Of a DNA stretch of 64,000 nt, positions 24,511 to 35,490 are shown in pieces (position 1 is the stretch's first letter; every line of letters starts with the position of its first letter). Below the pieces are notes generated by a model. The model saw only the letters and a list, made by a program, of their open reading frames with translations, searched no databases and was not told where the DNA came from. The stretch is from Albifimbria verrucaria (Eukaryota > Ascomycota > Sordariomycetes > Hypocreales > Stachybotryaceae). The position numbers and the translations under genes were made by a program. The DNA lies in NCBI GenBank assembly GCA_020081605.1, contig JAHREC010000018.1:6448001-6512000 (forward strand). Reading direction: 5' to 3'.

Positions 24511-26497
24511 CTACCTCATGTAAGAAGTTGGATTGGCCACAACCAGATCCACATCAATAGTTTCAAGCGTTACATCTCCGCCATTTTCGTCGAGTAGGAA
24601 CAAATCCATCAAGCTGGTGTTAAACATCCCATCGGCTGACCAGTTTGGTGCTGGTCTAACAATTTCTGCGTGCGATCCACCTATCGAAAGATGTTCCTGT
24701 TCCAGTAGATCCATGTTGTCACAGATGGAAGATGGAAAAGGGAAGAGGTTTCTGACAGAAACACAAGCCTCCTGTAGATTCTCCTCTCCACAATACTGGC
24801 GTCTCGGTGACTCTTTGATACTCTCCTCGAGCTTTTCCATCAGTCTGAGGGCTAGCTGTGCGTCGCCAAACCTGTCCTGCATTTTTCTTAGAATAGCACG
24901 AAGAACTCCTAGGTCTCTTTTACGCGCCGTTTCTTTGTCTGAAGACGCAGCTATATGGTGAATGAGCGGGAGCGCAATCGCTAAGCAAAAAATCCAGTCA
25001 TCGCAGGAAGAAATATAGCCTCATCTCGGCAATGGATCTCGTCGTATAGCGCAGCAGCACAGGACGCCGCCACCACCGCTGGAATTGTCATTCGCCAAGG
25101 TCTTTCTTTATCTCTAAATCTCAAAAATTCACTTATGATTATGGCAACAAAATATTGTATCATTGCTTCCAAAGCCGGACGAAAATATTTAGTCCTGTCG
25201 CCTGTTGCATCAAACAGTTGCAGTTCTGGTGGTAGTTGGCTGATCCAATTATGCAACGATGATTGGGTGTTGCTAATTTCTTGAGGCTCTATAGGCCGTC
25301 TCTCTGTGCGTAATTCCGATATACTACTCAAAATCTTGTATAGTTTGGTGCTTTGGATGAAAACATGTGATTGGAGATTCACAACCTCAAAGTCTTGCAA
25401 CGTAGGTAGGTGTACATCAGAATCCCTACATCTAAGCAAGGATGGTCGTCCCCAATATGCAGTCAAGAAACTGTCAGCATTCTAAAGCACACATTAGCAT
25501 TCTTCATGACTTAAACTGGGAGATACGAACGTGTAGTTGCCAGAATATCCTGCGGAGCGAACTCGCGTTCGGTCTGTTCCGATAAGTGGACTCCCGGTGA
25601 AGTCCCATTTCGAACGCCAACCGTGTTGCCACTCCGATCCAATGCCAGCATCCGTCCAGGCTAATTGGGTTAGAAGGCTTGCTATTCCAGAGTAAAATAA
25701 GACAGAGCGCTTTGAGCAACTGGACCACATCCCGTTCCTGGTCCGCATAGATCAATAATTTTATCTTTTCATAGTACTCCTGAGCGAGCGTTGGGCCGTT
25801 TGGGTCATGCCGCATTGCGTTGCCCACAAGGCAGATGCTTCTGTGGAGGATGGTAGAAGAAGTCGGGTTGAGTATATCTTTTTCGTCAATAATAGGGCAG
25901 TGATGAAATGCTTGGGTCATATATGCGTCCGCCCATGCCTTGAAGAGTGTGGGTCGTGGAGGAACATCAGCTCCTATTACCTCTCTTAGAGCCTTCCTTT
26001 GGTAAGATGAGCTACCCATGGTAGGTTCATTGAACGATTTTGACGTGTTGGCCACTTCTTTGTAGTACGCCGTTGAGCAATGGGTGGTGAAACCATGTTG
26101 AAGGTTTCTTTCGCTAATTTCACCATCCGGTGCGATCGTAGTTGTAGCTAAATCTTCCCCAACTTGAGTATCACTACAGCTTCTTTTGCTGGGTTTTGTC
26201 CTGTCTCCCTTCTTCCGAAGGCCTTCGCGTCGACTGCAAATGTTATCATCCATTCTGCTGCTTGCGGAATTTGAAACAAACTACGCAACATGTAACATAC
26301 CTACAATACTGATGTGACCGGCGGCAGTTCTTGCAGACCCCATCTAAACTCGATTGTAGATCGCATTTTATCTAGTAACCCAACTCTTTAGCGAATCGAG
26401 TCACACCGTGGAGCTAAGACTCCACCTAGCGCAGGCACCTCACCTTTCGAGAGTGGCACGCCGTGCAGACTATGTTTGCCCGGGTTCGAGGCGGCAT
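24511..26497 (-). CDS. Zn(II)2Cys6 transcription factor with fungal-specific TF domain
   Basis: The protein is about 600 residues in four exons. Exon 1 (26444-26497) starts MPPRTRANIVCTACHSRK. Intron 26372-26443 interrupts the zinc cluster. Exon 2 (26301-26371) continues IKCDLQSSLDGVCKNCRRS, giving CX2CX6CX9CX2CX6C. Intron 26234-26300 then joins to SRREGLRKKGDR, a basic linker. Exon 3 holds the fungal-specific TF (middle homology) domain, with FHHCPIID, WIGVATRLAFEMGLH and RRIFWQLH. Intron 25482-25530 leads to FLTAYWGRPSLL. One -1 break in a T run near 24990 is repaired to GFFCLAIALPLIHHIAASS. It is a nuclear DNA-binding regulator, expected to bind CGG-type sites. It lies between the NLR gene and a lactamase-fold hydrolase on the same strand. 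Targets are unknown. Confidence 0.9.
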
Positions 26498-26869
26498 TAC
26501 TTCTGAGAATGAAAATTGGCGCTACTGGTGTTTCCGGGGTATCGTCCAGTTCGGAAATGCACCTTCAAGTCTAAGGGCATATGAGCAGTGTTTAACGAAG
26601 CATAATCTTTTACAATTGCGGATCTATCTATATACCATAACGTTAATGATTTGCACGGATTACTAATGCTACCTGTCTTTCCAATGTTACGATGGTCGGC
26701 TGACAATCTAAATGGATTCATAGGCGGCAGGAGACTGTGGTTGGGACAATCGAAGGACCCATCGTGTGCATTTGAGCATTCATTTATCAAGTCAGGAGAT
26801 GTTTATAGTCAATCATAGTTGAATGAATTGGCTTAGCACTTAGCAGAATAACTAGTTTCCACTTTTTGG
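26498..26869. other. Intergenic, 5' of the Zn2Cys6 gene
   Basis: About 370 bp separate the 3' end of the metallo-hydrolase from the regulator start. This is the presumed promoter of the regulator. No distinct motif recognised. Confidence 0.45.
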
Positions 26870-28051
26870 TTACAAACTGTTTAATTTGGAAGCAATAACA
26901 GCCGGAACCAAATCATTCATAAACTTCCAATGCGTCTTGTCCTTCCACCCCTTCTCCTTCCATTCATTAGCCCGGTGGGGTAAAAATCAACCACACCTAC
27001 AATTGCCATGTCGTGTGCAAATATTGAGAAAATGTTGCTCTGTGCATCCACTACCGCAGCATCCTTGATTGTTTGCACGGCCTGTGTCATATTATGTACT
27101 AGAGCCGGAGCGAAGAATGGTTCATCAGCTTTGCGGCCATATTTGAAGCCCATTGCGTCAAAATCCGAGACAGAGCATGGCGGGTGAAACTGGAGGCTCT
27201 TCGGAATGGGAACGTAGGGCGACGGACGAATCTCCCCACCATGATGACAAATATCGCCTCCCAAGAATATGAATGTGTCTGGGTCAGACGTTGTTCGAAC
27301 GAGCCCAGCGAGGTGACCAACATCATGGCCTGGAGTGTCTAGAAGATAAAAGGAGCCATCCTCAAAGAAGTCATAAGCCCGAAAACCACCAATGGTCAGA
27401 GCTGGTGTTTCTTGTCGAAATGTTATTTCTCTCAATGCCCGACCTCTGTTGATTATCAGAAGTAATCCACGTAGAGACTCATGGTATTGACAATACTCGA
27501 ATGCTTACCTCAAATGACGTTCTTCTACCCACGCGTCGGTCTGACTTGGATATCCGGGTAGAAACGCATCCTTGAAGCCGGGTCCGACAACCAATTCTGT
27601 GCTTGAAGGAAAAGTTGTAATGTCCCCGATGTGGTCCCAGTGATGATGGCTAAGAAATGGCTTTAGTGCGGAAACACGAATCAGTGCTACTATCGTGTGC
27701 GTTACCTCCAAATTACACTGCTGATCTCGGCAGGATCCATCTTATTTTCTCGTAAGACATCCGCGACGTGATTCGATCCTTGCATTATTACTTTGGCGTT
27801 CTTGATTTCATCCACTACTGATGGTGGGTATATAGCAGCATCGGGTGGCATGGAAAGATCGAAAAGCACCTTTCGCCTTTTGGGGCTTTGAATCAAAAAG
27901 ACCAAGCCCCAAAAGGAGGAAGCTTTTCAAGTTCTGCTAGATGTGGAGCGAGGACTATGGCCGCTGGAAACTCAGTCATGCGAAGGCCGGTGTCAATGAT
28001 GTAGAGCTGGGCAGTGGCACCAGTGGGGACTTTGAAGGGTGCGTCTGTCAT
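26870..28051 (-). CDS. Metallo-beta-lactamase-fold hydrolase
   Basis: The protein is about 350 residues in three exons. It starts at ATG 28051 (MTDAPFKVPTGATAQLYIID). Intron 27650-27705 is spliced to create the Zn motif IWSHHHWDHIGD (HxHxDH). Intron 27446-27508 joins RHLRG to RALREITF. A further metal-site His is in LLDTPGHDVGHLAG and another in FIFLGGDICHHGG. Two -1 breaks are repaired: a T run near 27895 (GAWSFLIQSPKRRKVL) and one near 26975, which restores a Lys/Trp-rich C-terminus. The stop is TAA at 26870. The family hydrolyses lactones, lactams, thioesters or phosphoesters. Fungal cytosolic members of this type are known to open lactam xenobiotics, but no substrate can be read from the sequence. 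A perfect palindrome lies 226 bp upstream. Confidence 0.88.
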
Positions 28052-28781
28052 CTTGGGCAACTTTGCTTCTTCGGTGTATATAATTTATTTTAGATCAAGA
28101 GTAGTTAGACGGAATCGATTATGAAAACCTTCTGATGAAATCGATATTCGCTTTATAGCTCCCTTCGGTACTCGGCACATGAGAAGTTCGGCACTGCCTC
28201 TTTACCGAATCTCTTGAGCCGAGCCACCTACATGCCAGCCGTACGAGATATTTCAAGTCGCTCATATTAGTTAGCCTTAGCCGATCGGCTAAGATTCTCT
28301 TTCTAAACCCATAGATATTTCAATTCGGTGTAAAGGCAAGGTTTTCTGGATATCTGGTGTCTTGAATATGCATACCCGGAGTACCGAGAAATTAAAATGC
28401 TCAAATGAGTGGATTAGGGCGGCCATGCCACAACAACGGCAGACATCAAGCTACTTAAATATTTCTTTATTAGCTACAGTTTCTTGATTTGAGAAGAAAA
28501 TTGTATCAATTGTCGTTATTGTGGTTGACTACACGCCGAATGCACATAGTGACTTCTTACCTTAGATTATGTGCCATTGAAAACAAGCTACTGTTGGTGG
28601 AGAAGCAGGATCATATTCCTCTAATCTACGAGACAGATAATATTTATACAGGTATTTGAAGAGGTCTTCAACCTATAAAGACTTTATTTGGCCCGAGGAG
28701 CTGGGATCTCAAATTTCCCAACGAACTTTTTATTTCCAGTTCAGGTTAGCATGTTGCTAAAGCCAAGTACTGTCTAAATTG
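28052..28781. other. Intergenic, upstream of the metallo-hydrolase
   Basis: This stretch holds the promoter of the metallo-hydrolase on its left and the 3' flank of the GH43 gene on its right. Apart from the palindrome at 28277-28292 I see nothing in this AT-rich spacer. Confidence 0.5.
28277..28292. promoter_or_regulatory. 16-bp perfect palindrome with CCG-N2-CGG core
   Basis: TTAGCCGATCGGCTAA is its own reverse complement and contains CCG and CGG triplets in mirror orientation, the kind of half-sites read by dimeric Zn2Cys6 factors. It lies 226 bp upstream of the metallo-hydrolase ATG at 28051. Binding is inference. Confidence 0.4.
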
Positions 28782-30416
28782 TCAGCTTGTAGATGGAAGG
28801 CCCTCGTTTGAAATCGCAGTAAACGACTCCACGCGAATTGATCCACCAAGCTTCTCTGTAGCGAAGTTGAAAATCCCGAATCGGTAAGCAAGGAACCACG
28901 CCCAGCCTCCGTAGAGGGAGTAAGTTGGTCCGAATACCTCGAAATCCTTGCCATCAAAACTATAAGAGAAAACACAAGCCCTGGTTCCATCTGGTCGAGT
29001 ATCGAGATCCGCTCGGAGCCAAATCTTTGTCTTGCCCTCCGGAATTGGCGTCGTCTTCTTCAATTCGCCCAGAGATTGTGTTACACCGGAGCCCCACTCA
29101 TCAGTAATGATGCCATGAACTGCGGCAAGATTGAAGTTGTCGCCGTCTCTGTGAATTCCAATGTAAGACGTTTGATCCCGGAAGGCGGCAAGTCCAGCCC
29201 TGTCTCCCGGAGCCATCTTGCTGAAATCGATAACCACAGTTCCGGCGGGAAATTGGCCATGAGTACGGTGAGTTAGCGTGTTCCGAGCGAAATAGATATC
29301 CTTTGTGACCGATGCGGTACGCAAAGTCAGGCCATTGTTCACTTCATACGAGTTAACATCTGGGTTATGATTCCACTCCCAAGAGGGGTGGAGGGTGTTT
29401 CCGGTAAAACTATCCACACGATCCCAGTTTTTGGGTGGCACTTTGCTACTACCATGAGGAAGTGGGTAGGACTCTCCCCAGCCGCCGTTGGAGCCCTCTA
29501 TGAAAATAGGAAAGCCATCCTCGCCCCACTTGACAGGCGCCAAGACAGGAAGTCGACCAGCAGGATACGCCCAAGTAAAGGACATGTAGTACCAGTCACC
29601 GTTGGGAGTCTGAATGAGGCTGCCCTGGTGGGGAGAGCTTCCTCCTTCGATGGGAGGGATGATATCTTTTACCAGTATTTTATGCTCGTAAGGGCCCCAA
29701 GGGCTTTTGGACTTCCAGATATACGTCACGCCACCCGGTTGATCATTCAGAATGTAGTAAAGACCATTAATCTTATACATCCTGTTGCCCTCAAGGCCGG
29801 TGGCACCAACGTCTGTGTGATTGAAGACGCTCTGGATACGGGAATATGTTGTTCCCGCCTGATCGAGCTGAGCAACTCGCACATTGTTGGAGCCAAAAAC
29901 AACATACATCGTATCGCCATCGTCGATAAGAATTCCATTGTCGTACATGCAGACACCTTCCCAGGACATGGCGCCACGATTTGTCCAAGGCCCTTCAGGC
30001 GATGATGCAGTGAAGACCCATGTCACCCAGAAGTTGGTGCAGCCAATCCAATACCACAGACCGTTGCTCTCACGGTAGCGCAAAGAAGATGCCCAAGTAC
30101 CGCCACGATATTCGTTACCCTTGCCGGAGCCGTTGACGGGCAAGTCGTAGTTGTCACCAAAGTTCAACCGTGGCAGAGAATGGCCGATGATATCCCAATT
30201 TACGAGATCCTTTGACTTGAGAATTGGCGCGCCGGGGCTATAATGGAAGTTCGAGGCTGAAAAATAATAGTCTCCATCAGGACCGAGGAAAACGTCATTG
30301 TCTGGGAAATCAGAGTATATGACGGGGTTCGAGAAATTACCACCGCTGCAGGCTGCCAGAACAGCAGCCCCAAATGAACAGAGGACCAAAAGCCGGGATG
30401 AAAACTTCATTGTCAA
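28782..30416 (-). CDS. Secreted GH43-family glycoside hydrolase
   Basis: This is a single exon of 544 codons, open throughout, which makes it the best-preserved frame in the window. The N-terminus MTMKFSSRLLVLCSFGAAVLAA is a signal peptide. The five-bladed propeller domain (about residues 28-320) has SNPVIYSDFPDNDVF with the candidate catalytic base Asp, YDNGILIDDGDTMYVVFG with the pKa-modulating Asp, and ATGLEGNRMYKINGLYY with the candidate acid Glu. A C-terminal beta-sandwich (about 345-540) follows, as in GH43 xylosidase/arabinofuranosidase-type enzymes. It probably acts outside the cell on arabinose- or xylose-containing plant polysaccharides. The exact specificity is not readable. A second Met (codon 3) could be the real start. 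Nearby upstream are a TATA box and CreA-like sites. Confidence 0.93.
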   Translation of the reverse strand: MTMKFSSRLLVLCSFGAAVLAACSGGNFSNPVIYSDFPDNDVFLGPDGDYYFSASNFHYSPGAPILKSKDLVNWDIIGHSLPRLNFGDNYDLPVNGSGKGNEYRGGTWASSLRYRESNGLWYWIGCTNFWVTWVFTASSPEGPWTNRGAMSWEGVCMYDNGILIDDGDTMYVVFGSNNVRVAQLDQAGTTYSRIQSVFNHTDVGATGLEGNRMYKINGLYYILNDQPGGVTYIWKSKSPWGPYEHKILVKDIIPPIEGGSSPHQGSLIQTPNGDWYYMSFTWAYPAGRLPVLAPVKWGEDGFPIFIEGSNGGWGESYPLPHGSSKVPPKNWDRVDSFTGNTLHPSWEWNHNPDVNSYEVNNGLTLRTASVTKDIYFARNTLTHRTHGQFPAGTVVIDFSKMAPGDRAGLAAFRDQTSYIGIHRDGDNFNLAAVHGIITDEWGSGVTQSLGELKKTTPIPEGKTKIWLRADLDTRPDGTRACVFSYSFDGKDFEVFGPTYSLYGGWAWFLAYRFGIFNFATEKLGGSIRVESFTAISNEGLPSTS

Positions 30417-30482
30417 ATTCTATGGCAACGGCTTGACGAGGCTCGGCTGGCTGAACAATTTCTAATAAAGGGCAATCCCTTG

Positions 30483-30488
30483 TTTATA
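30483..30488 (-). promoter_or_regulatory. TATA box of the GH43 gene
   Basis: TATAAA on the minus strand, 67 bp upstream of the ATG at 30416, a usual spacing for fungal secreted-enzyme genes. Confidence 0.5.
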
Positions 30489-30551
30489 TCGCAGCAATTT
30501 TGAAGCGACACTACTATTCTAGGCTGGTCGGAGCGTTGACTCCGTTTCTGG

Positions 30552-30557
30552 CCCCGG
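30552..30557 (-). promoter_or_regulatory. CreA-like site (carbon repression) upstream of GH43
   Basis: CCCCGG matches the SYGGRG consensus on the minus strand. A second match, CCGGGG, lies at 30774-30779. Two sites in a GH43 promoter fit carbon catabolite repression, but the consensus is short and such matches are common. Confidence 0.3.
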
Positions 30558-31272
30558 AGCTCGGCCGGCTCACTGACCGAGCTTCTGCTTCGGGCCTCAT
30601 ATCCAAATGAACATGCAAAATACCTGCATGCCTGTAAGTCATTGCGATTGGTGATTGACGAGTTCTTCGAAAACCACTTTCAGCCTCCCTTGTCCGCGAC
30701 TTGCTATATGGTCTTATCGGGATTCTTCTTCCGTTCCGGAATTAATATATTCGCACCAATGGCCTAACTCGATCCGGGGAGAGAATTGGGCTGTTTAATG
30801 TTTGCTGAAATACACGACTTGTAGCATACTATGTTATAGTCAAGATAGATGCAACAGTTTCGATTCCTTTATACTCCCCAATAGATGTAATTACTCACCA
30901 ATGTGTGGTACTAACTTTGCCAGTCATTCAGCCTGATTTTTCAATGTCTTTCTGCAAATACACTATTTCCTGTTAACAATTTAGAACACCCAGCAGAACT
31001 TTAACAATTCTTTTCTGTTATCAATTTCACTAATAGACGAATGTCGGTTAACTTAGCCGCTCTCACAATAACTAGTGGGCGCTAACTCGATGTTAATGTG
31101 AGTTGAGCGGACCTCAATTGAAGTGATGGCTTATGTACAGCTACAGCTTACTGCATCCTCATTCCTGACTTATAAAAATTCAGGGGCTTTTAGACCCTGG
31201 GAAGACCCTACTTCAGTCAAGCATAGGCTGACGGCATTATTCAAGTAGTAGTATTGAGGTTCAGGCCACTAT

Positions 31273-32492
31273 TCATTTTGCCTGCTCTTTCTCCCATGCC
31301 GCCCGCTTGCGATACACATCATGCCTAAATATCTGCTTGAGCTCATGGACTACCCCTCCATCCGTCGGCACCTTGGCCTGCAACGCACACACACCGCACA
31401 AATCATTCTTACGGTCAATGAACCATGTGAATGTTAGCCCTCCTCCCCAGGTCAGTGTCCGGGCGCCATACCACTGATCCACGTCTTCGAAAGTCAACAG
31501 CCCGCTTAGGCCGTAACCAACTTTAGAAGCGGGTGCAGTGCCGACGCGAAAGAATGGCCCCAAAGGTGACTCTACGGCTGCTTCAAGGGCAGTAGTGGAT
31601 GCCGGACTCAAGTGGTGTTCAAACATGGTATCAACTGTCGACGGCTTAAGCAGCTTGCCGTCGTTGCTGAGAAGTGAGTGCAGGACCTTGAGATAGCCGG
31701 GCCCTGTCGTAAAGAGTCCATGGCCGCCAAAGTCGCCCTTGGTCACTCTATTCATTTCACCAGTACCGCCCAGGACGGCCCGACCAACAGCTTGCGGATC
31801 ATCCGGGTTCAAATCTACCAGGCGGGCGCGCATCTTCTCGTCCGTTACCGGATAGAATTTCCCGTCCGTGATGCCTAGAGGACCGAAAATGCGCTCGTGC
31901 ATGCGTTCGCACAATGACTTGCCCGTGGCGCGTTCGACGATACGGCCGGCCCAGTCAAGTCCAGGGCCGTACATCCACCCTCGCCGGGTTGGTAGCGGAG
32001 TGGGTAGGTGAATAGCTCCTCCACGGGGAACTTTTCATCCTCGCCTCTATGGACGAACTTGGAGTGCCATTTTCCAATGTCCGGGTCCAGAAAATGGTAG
32101 TTTACTCCAGCGCTGTGCGTGAGCAACATCTTCAAAGTAATGGGCCGAACTTGGGGCTCGAGCAACGGCTCGCCATCTTGCGACCACCCTGTGAGCACCT
32201 GCTTCGCCGCCAGCTCTGGCGCCAAGGCGGAGACATCACCATCGAGTGAGAGGAGCCCATCTTCAACGCACTGTAACGCGGCGATGGCGGTCATGAACTT
32301 GGTAGCCGACGCTACAAAAAGCACATCGTCGGCTTGAAGAGGGCGCTTTTCGCCTGATAACAACGTGCGGTGACCGAGAATGTTTTCGTAGGTAAAACCG
32401 TTCTTCGTGTCGGTGACGCTCACATAAGCGCCGTTCAGCTTCCCAGCTTCAATAGCTGCTTGGAAGGCTTTGTCAATACTTTCATTTGCCAT
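31273..32492 (-). CDS. Serine beta-lactamase-fold esterase/transesterase (LovD-like)
   Basis: The protein is about 406 residues in one exon once a -1 break in a G3 run near 31985 is repaired (RYQPGEGGWMYGPGLDWAGR). The nucleophile motif SxxK is SATKFMTA (about residue 64). A second motif, HSAGVNYHF (about residue 130), sits where family VIII esterases place the Tyr. No signal peptide is seen, so it is probably cytosolic. The family (class C beta-lactamase/penicillin-binding fold) includes LovD-type acyltransferases of polyketide pathways and simple esterases. Sequence alone does not separate these. It ends with a charged tail, RKRAAWEKEQAK. Confidence 0.88.
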
Positions 32493-34555
32493 GGTCAGAT
32501 TTTTAGATGAGGATAAGATCAGAACAGAACACGCACAAGGCGGGTGTGGCAGAACTCTTGGTCGATTTAAGGATTAGGTACGTGCCGGCCTGAAGTTTCC
32601 ACTATACAGCACGTTTCTATTTCTTTGTATTAAATAATGGGACTTGTTGAAAGACTACACTGTTGCCCCTGGCTAATTCTACATGGCATTGGTCCCAGTT
32701 ATTGGTATTGTGGTCGGGTAAAGCGGCGTTATGCCACTGGTTCGAAGACGCCCTTTAGGCCCTCAGCAAGGATCTGTTATGCTTACACACCGAGCTATGC
32801 TAGTGGATACGTGGATGCGATGGCCTTCCAATAAGAGCAGCCAGGGAGCTCTACCATACCTCGGACCCGTCTTCGTTCCCGTTTTCGGTTTAAAATCACG
32901 CATGCATGGCAACACACCATAGGACACTGAGTCAAAAGAATGGCAAAATAAGGCCCCTCAACTTGCTGTCAAGCAGGAAAGTGAGGCTGTGTAGGTTAGG
33001 TAGCAATTGCACTTGATCTATGATCCATGGAACTATCTTGCTAAGGGATGCTCAAAGGACTAGACTGCATGCTAACTTGGCCATTTTACCGGTTGTATCG
33101 TACTCGATAGGCAAAGAATCTTTGGACGGCTTAGCCTGTGCTTTTGACGCAGTCTCCTAGCCAAGTACACCTCACCATTGGGCACAAGCAGTCCTGATAG
33201 TACAATCAGCGGACAATGCAAATGCTCATCGATTCCGAAGACTCTTGAGATTCATTAACTGACAAACTAAAAGTACCCGCCTTGGTAGCCCCATGAATCT
33301 TCTCCCAATCTATTCAGGCCTCCCAGATGGTAACTCACTACGATTTCGGCATCATAGAGAGGCCAAAGTAAATCTCGGCAGGTGATGGCTTCCACTCTTT
33401 GACGATTGCGATTCACCAGGTCATGTCCCCGCTGGTGGCTCCCATAGTGTGTTCTTGGACATGGCCCCCAAAGCAAGCTTATCACCGATCACTACGATTG
33501 CCTATGCAAAGACGAAGATCCCTCCAAAGGGCAGCAGCTCATTGATCTGCCCCAAGTTTGTGCGACAACGTTAGTCCAGGAAGTTTAGCATTTGCCTGCG
33601 GATCTAATAAAGAAGGGGATTCTGACATCAACTCCTGAGCGCTCTAAATGCAATGCGGTATCTTTGTTCTGGTCAGTCCGTCACCTAGCATTGCAGGCTC
33701 AGGGCATCAAGAACACATTTTCACAAAGACAGCCAAGATATAAGAGTCTAATAATTTATGCATCCTCAAAACGGCAAAAGACCGATGTTATTCAAATTTT
33801 GCGGTCAAAGTCGCCTTTGTTCAAAGACTCCGTGATACATGGTTAGAATGTGGTATCTGCGCAACAGATACAACACTCTCGCAGTTTTGACGGGCACCTT
33901 CGATGCAAAACTCTTAACCACCAGCCTACTTCCCACTCATGAACATGTCACATCCACGAGGAATCCAGCATAATGTTTGATCGTTGGGAGAATACCAGCA
34001 GCTCCGCTTGATCATTCTGGCAAGAGATGGTGCATATCGTCAACCGTAGTTACACATGCCTTGGCTTGTCACCAATGACTTGACTTTCGTCAAGCAATTC
34101 ATGGTGCTGATTATGTGTGTCTCGGCGTCCCTATTTACTCACAACATTCGTGATGCTACTCACTCAAGATTACATTGATTCGTGGCAAATCTCGGCCATT
34201 TTCAGAGAAGTATTTACTCTTACCTTTAGTTATGGACTGTATGTCTAATAAAGGACTTTGCTTGGTAGTATAACCGCACTTAATCTCAAGTTTCAAGCGC
34301 ACTTGTCATGGTCACGAAGAAATGGCACGGGATCATAAATTGGTGCAATCAATGCAATATCATTTCGCTTCACCAGCCTCACCACTGCAAGTGCAATGGC
34401 AAGGTAATATACATCTACTTCCTCCAGCCTAGATGCTGATACTCTTCTTTCCTCCGCCTGCCCAGACCTGCTGCCAGTCCATCAATATAAAAACCAGAAC
34501 CAAAAAGCAAAAAGCGATCCTCCGCTCCCTACACTCTATCCCCTACACTCGCCGC
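32493..34555. other. Intergenic, about 2.1 kb
   Basis: The left part is the promoter of the esterase. Short frames near 32640-32830 and 33270-33490 lack any family motif or splice logic. Nothing further recognised. Confidence 0.45.
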
Positions 34556-35490
34556 TTAGGCAAGGTTGAGGGTAGCACCCTCGCCAGGAACACACTTGGT
34601 GCCAGGGGCAACGGGCATGGCGACGCTCCAGGCACCGGCGGCGCACTGGGAGAAGGTCGAGCCGTCGTGGCACTTGAAGGTACCCTCAGTGCAGGCACCA
34701 CCGGAAGCGGGGAGGGGTGTTGTTGACGGGAGGAGGGGAGGGGTGTTGTTGACGGGAGGAGGAGTGTTGTTGACGGGGTTCACAATGGGGCGCTGCCGCC
34801 GCCAATGGGACCGCAGTCACCGACAGGATCCATGTAGGTGCCGGAGCCGTACTGGACGACGTTGCTTCCCGGGTTGGGGAACTTCAGGTCACCACCGTCG
34901 GGGATGTTGCAGGTGGTCTGCGGGATGTGGGCAATGAACATGTCGGGAAGGCTGGCGGGGTCGACGCTGCCGCTGCCACCGGTGATCTCGATGGGGGCAC
35001 AGCTCATGTACATCTCACGGTTGCCCAGTCTGTTGAACCAGGTCCAGGCGAAAGTGTATGAGCCGGCCGGGAGGTCAGGGATCTCAACAGGGTAGCCCTC
35101 AGGAGAGGAAGCTCAGCATTGCCAGGCTCGATGTTGCCAGCCTGGTTCTTGGCCGGGCAGCCACCCTCGATGGACTTGATCACCTTCCAGGTGGAGCCCT
35201 CAGTCGGCTGAAGATCAGTGGAGACGGAAAGCTGGCACGAGCCACCACCGTGAACGGCAGTACCCATGAAGTTGACGGTCTGGGTGCTACCAGCCTCCCA
35301 CATGGTGGTCTCAACACCACTGAAGGTGGTGGTTCCACAGGGAAGGGAGGAGGGATGGTAGGGGCGTGCTTGTCATGGAGAGGAGCGTTGAAGACGGATC
35401 CATCACGCTTGTAGGATGGGGGTTGCTCATGACAATGTGAGCAGAGGCCAGAGAGGCAATGCTGGCGATGGCGAGGGACTTGGCGAACAT
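34556..35490 (-). CDS. Secreted AA11 lytic polysaccharide monooxygenase with C-terminal module
   Basis: The protein is about 312 residues. Signal peptide [17 protein letters not shown] is followed directly by His in HIVMSNP, the first ligand of the copper histidine brace. The second His is in [15 protein letters not shown], and [20 protein letters not shown] supplies the axial-site region, all typical of chitin-active AA11 enzymes. A Pro/Thr/Asn-rich repeated linker (34715-34778) leads to a Cys-containing tail, [19 protein letters not shown], resembling the X278 module found on AA11 and other fungal chitin-related proteins. Four -1 breaks (near 35415, 35345, 35110, 34790) are each repaired in a C run ([34 protein letters not shown]). 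I chose ATG 35490 because it alone yields the His-1 N-terminus. It probably oxidises chitin outside the cell. Confidence 0.87.
34715..34778 (-). repeat. Tandem repeat encoding the LPMO linker
   Basis: Two and a half units of about 23-26 bp, each containing TGTTGTTGACGGGAGGAG on the plus strand. On the coding strand they encode repeats of PVNNTPP. Repeat number may vary between strains. Confidence 0.7.

Larger units (their letters stand above)
30417..31272. other. Intergenic, GH43 promoter region
   Basis: About 850 bp precede GH43. The stretch contains the TATA and CreA-like sites listed separately, plus an inverted repeat GCTCGG (30559-30564) / CCGAGC (30577-30582). The distal part is AT-rich with nothing recognised. 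Confidence 0.5.

Noticed and set aside
29367..30005. 212-codon plus-strand frame
   Set aside because: It is antisense to the well-supported GH43 gene, has no domain and no promoter-like context.
30559..30582. GCTCGG/CCGAGC inverted repeat as a transcription terminator
   Set aside because: It lies upstream of GH43 in a eukaryotic promoter region; hairpin terminators do not apply. Kept only as a note in the promoter entry.
33267..33485. 72-codon minus-strand frame
   Set aside because: No family resemblance; extending it through either neighbouring frame gives stops and no splice logic.
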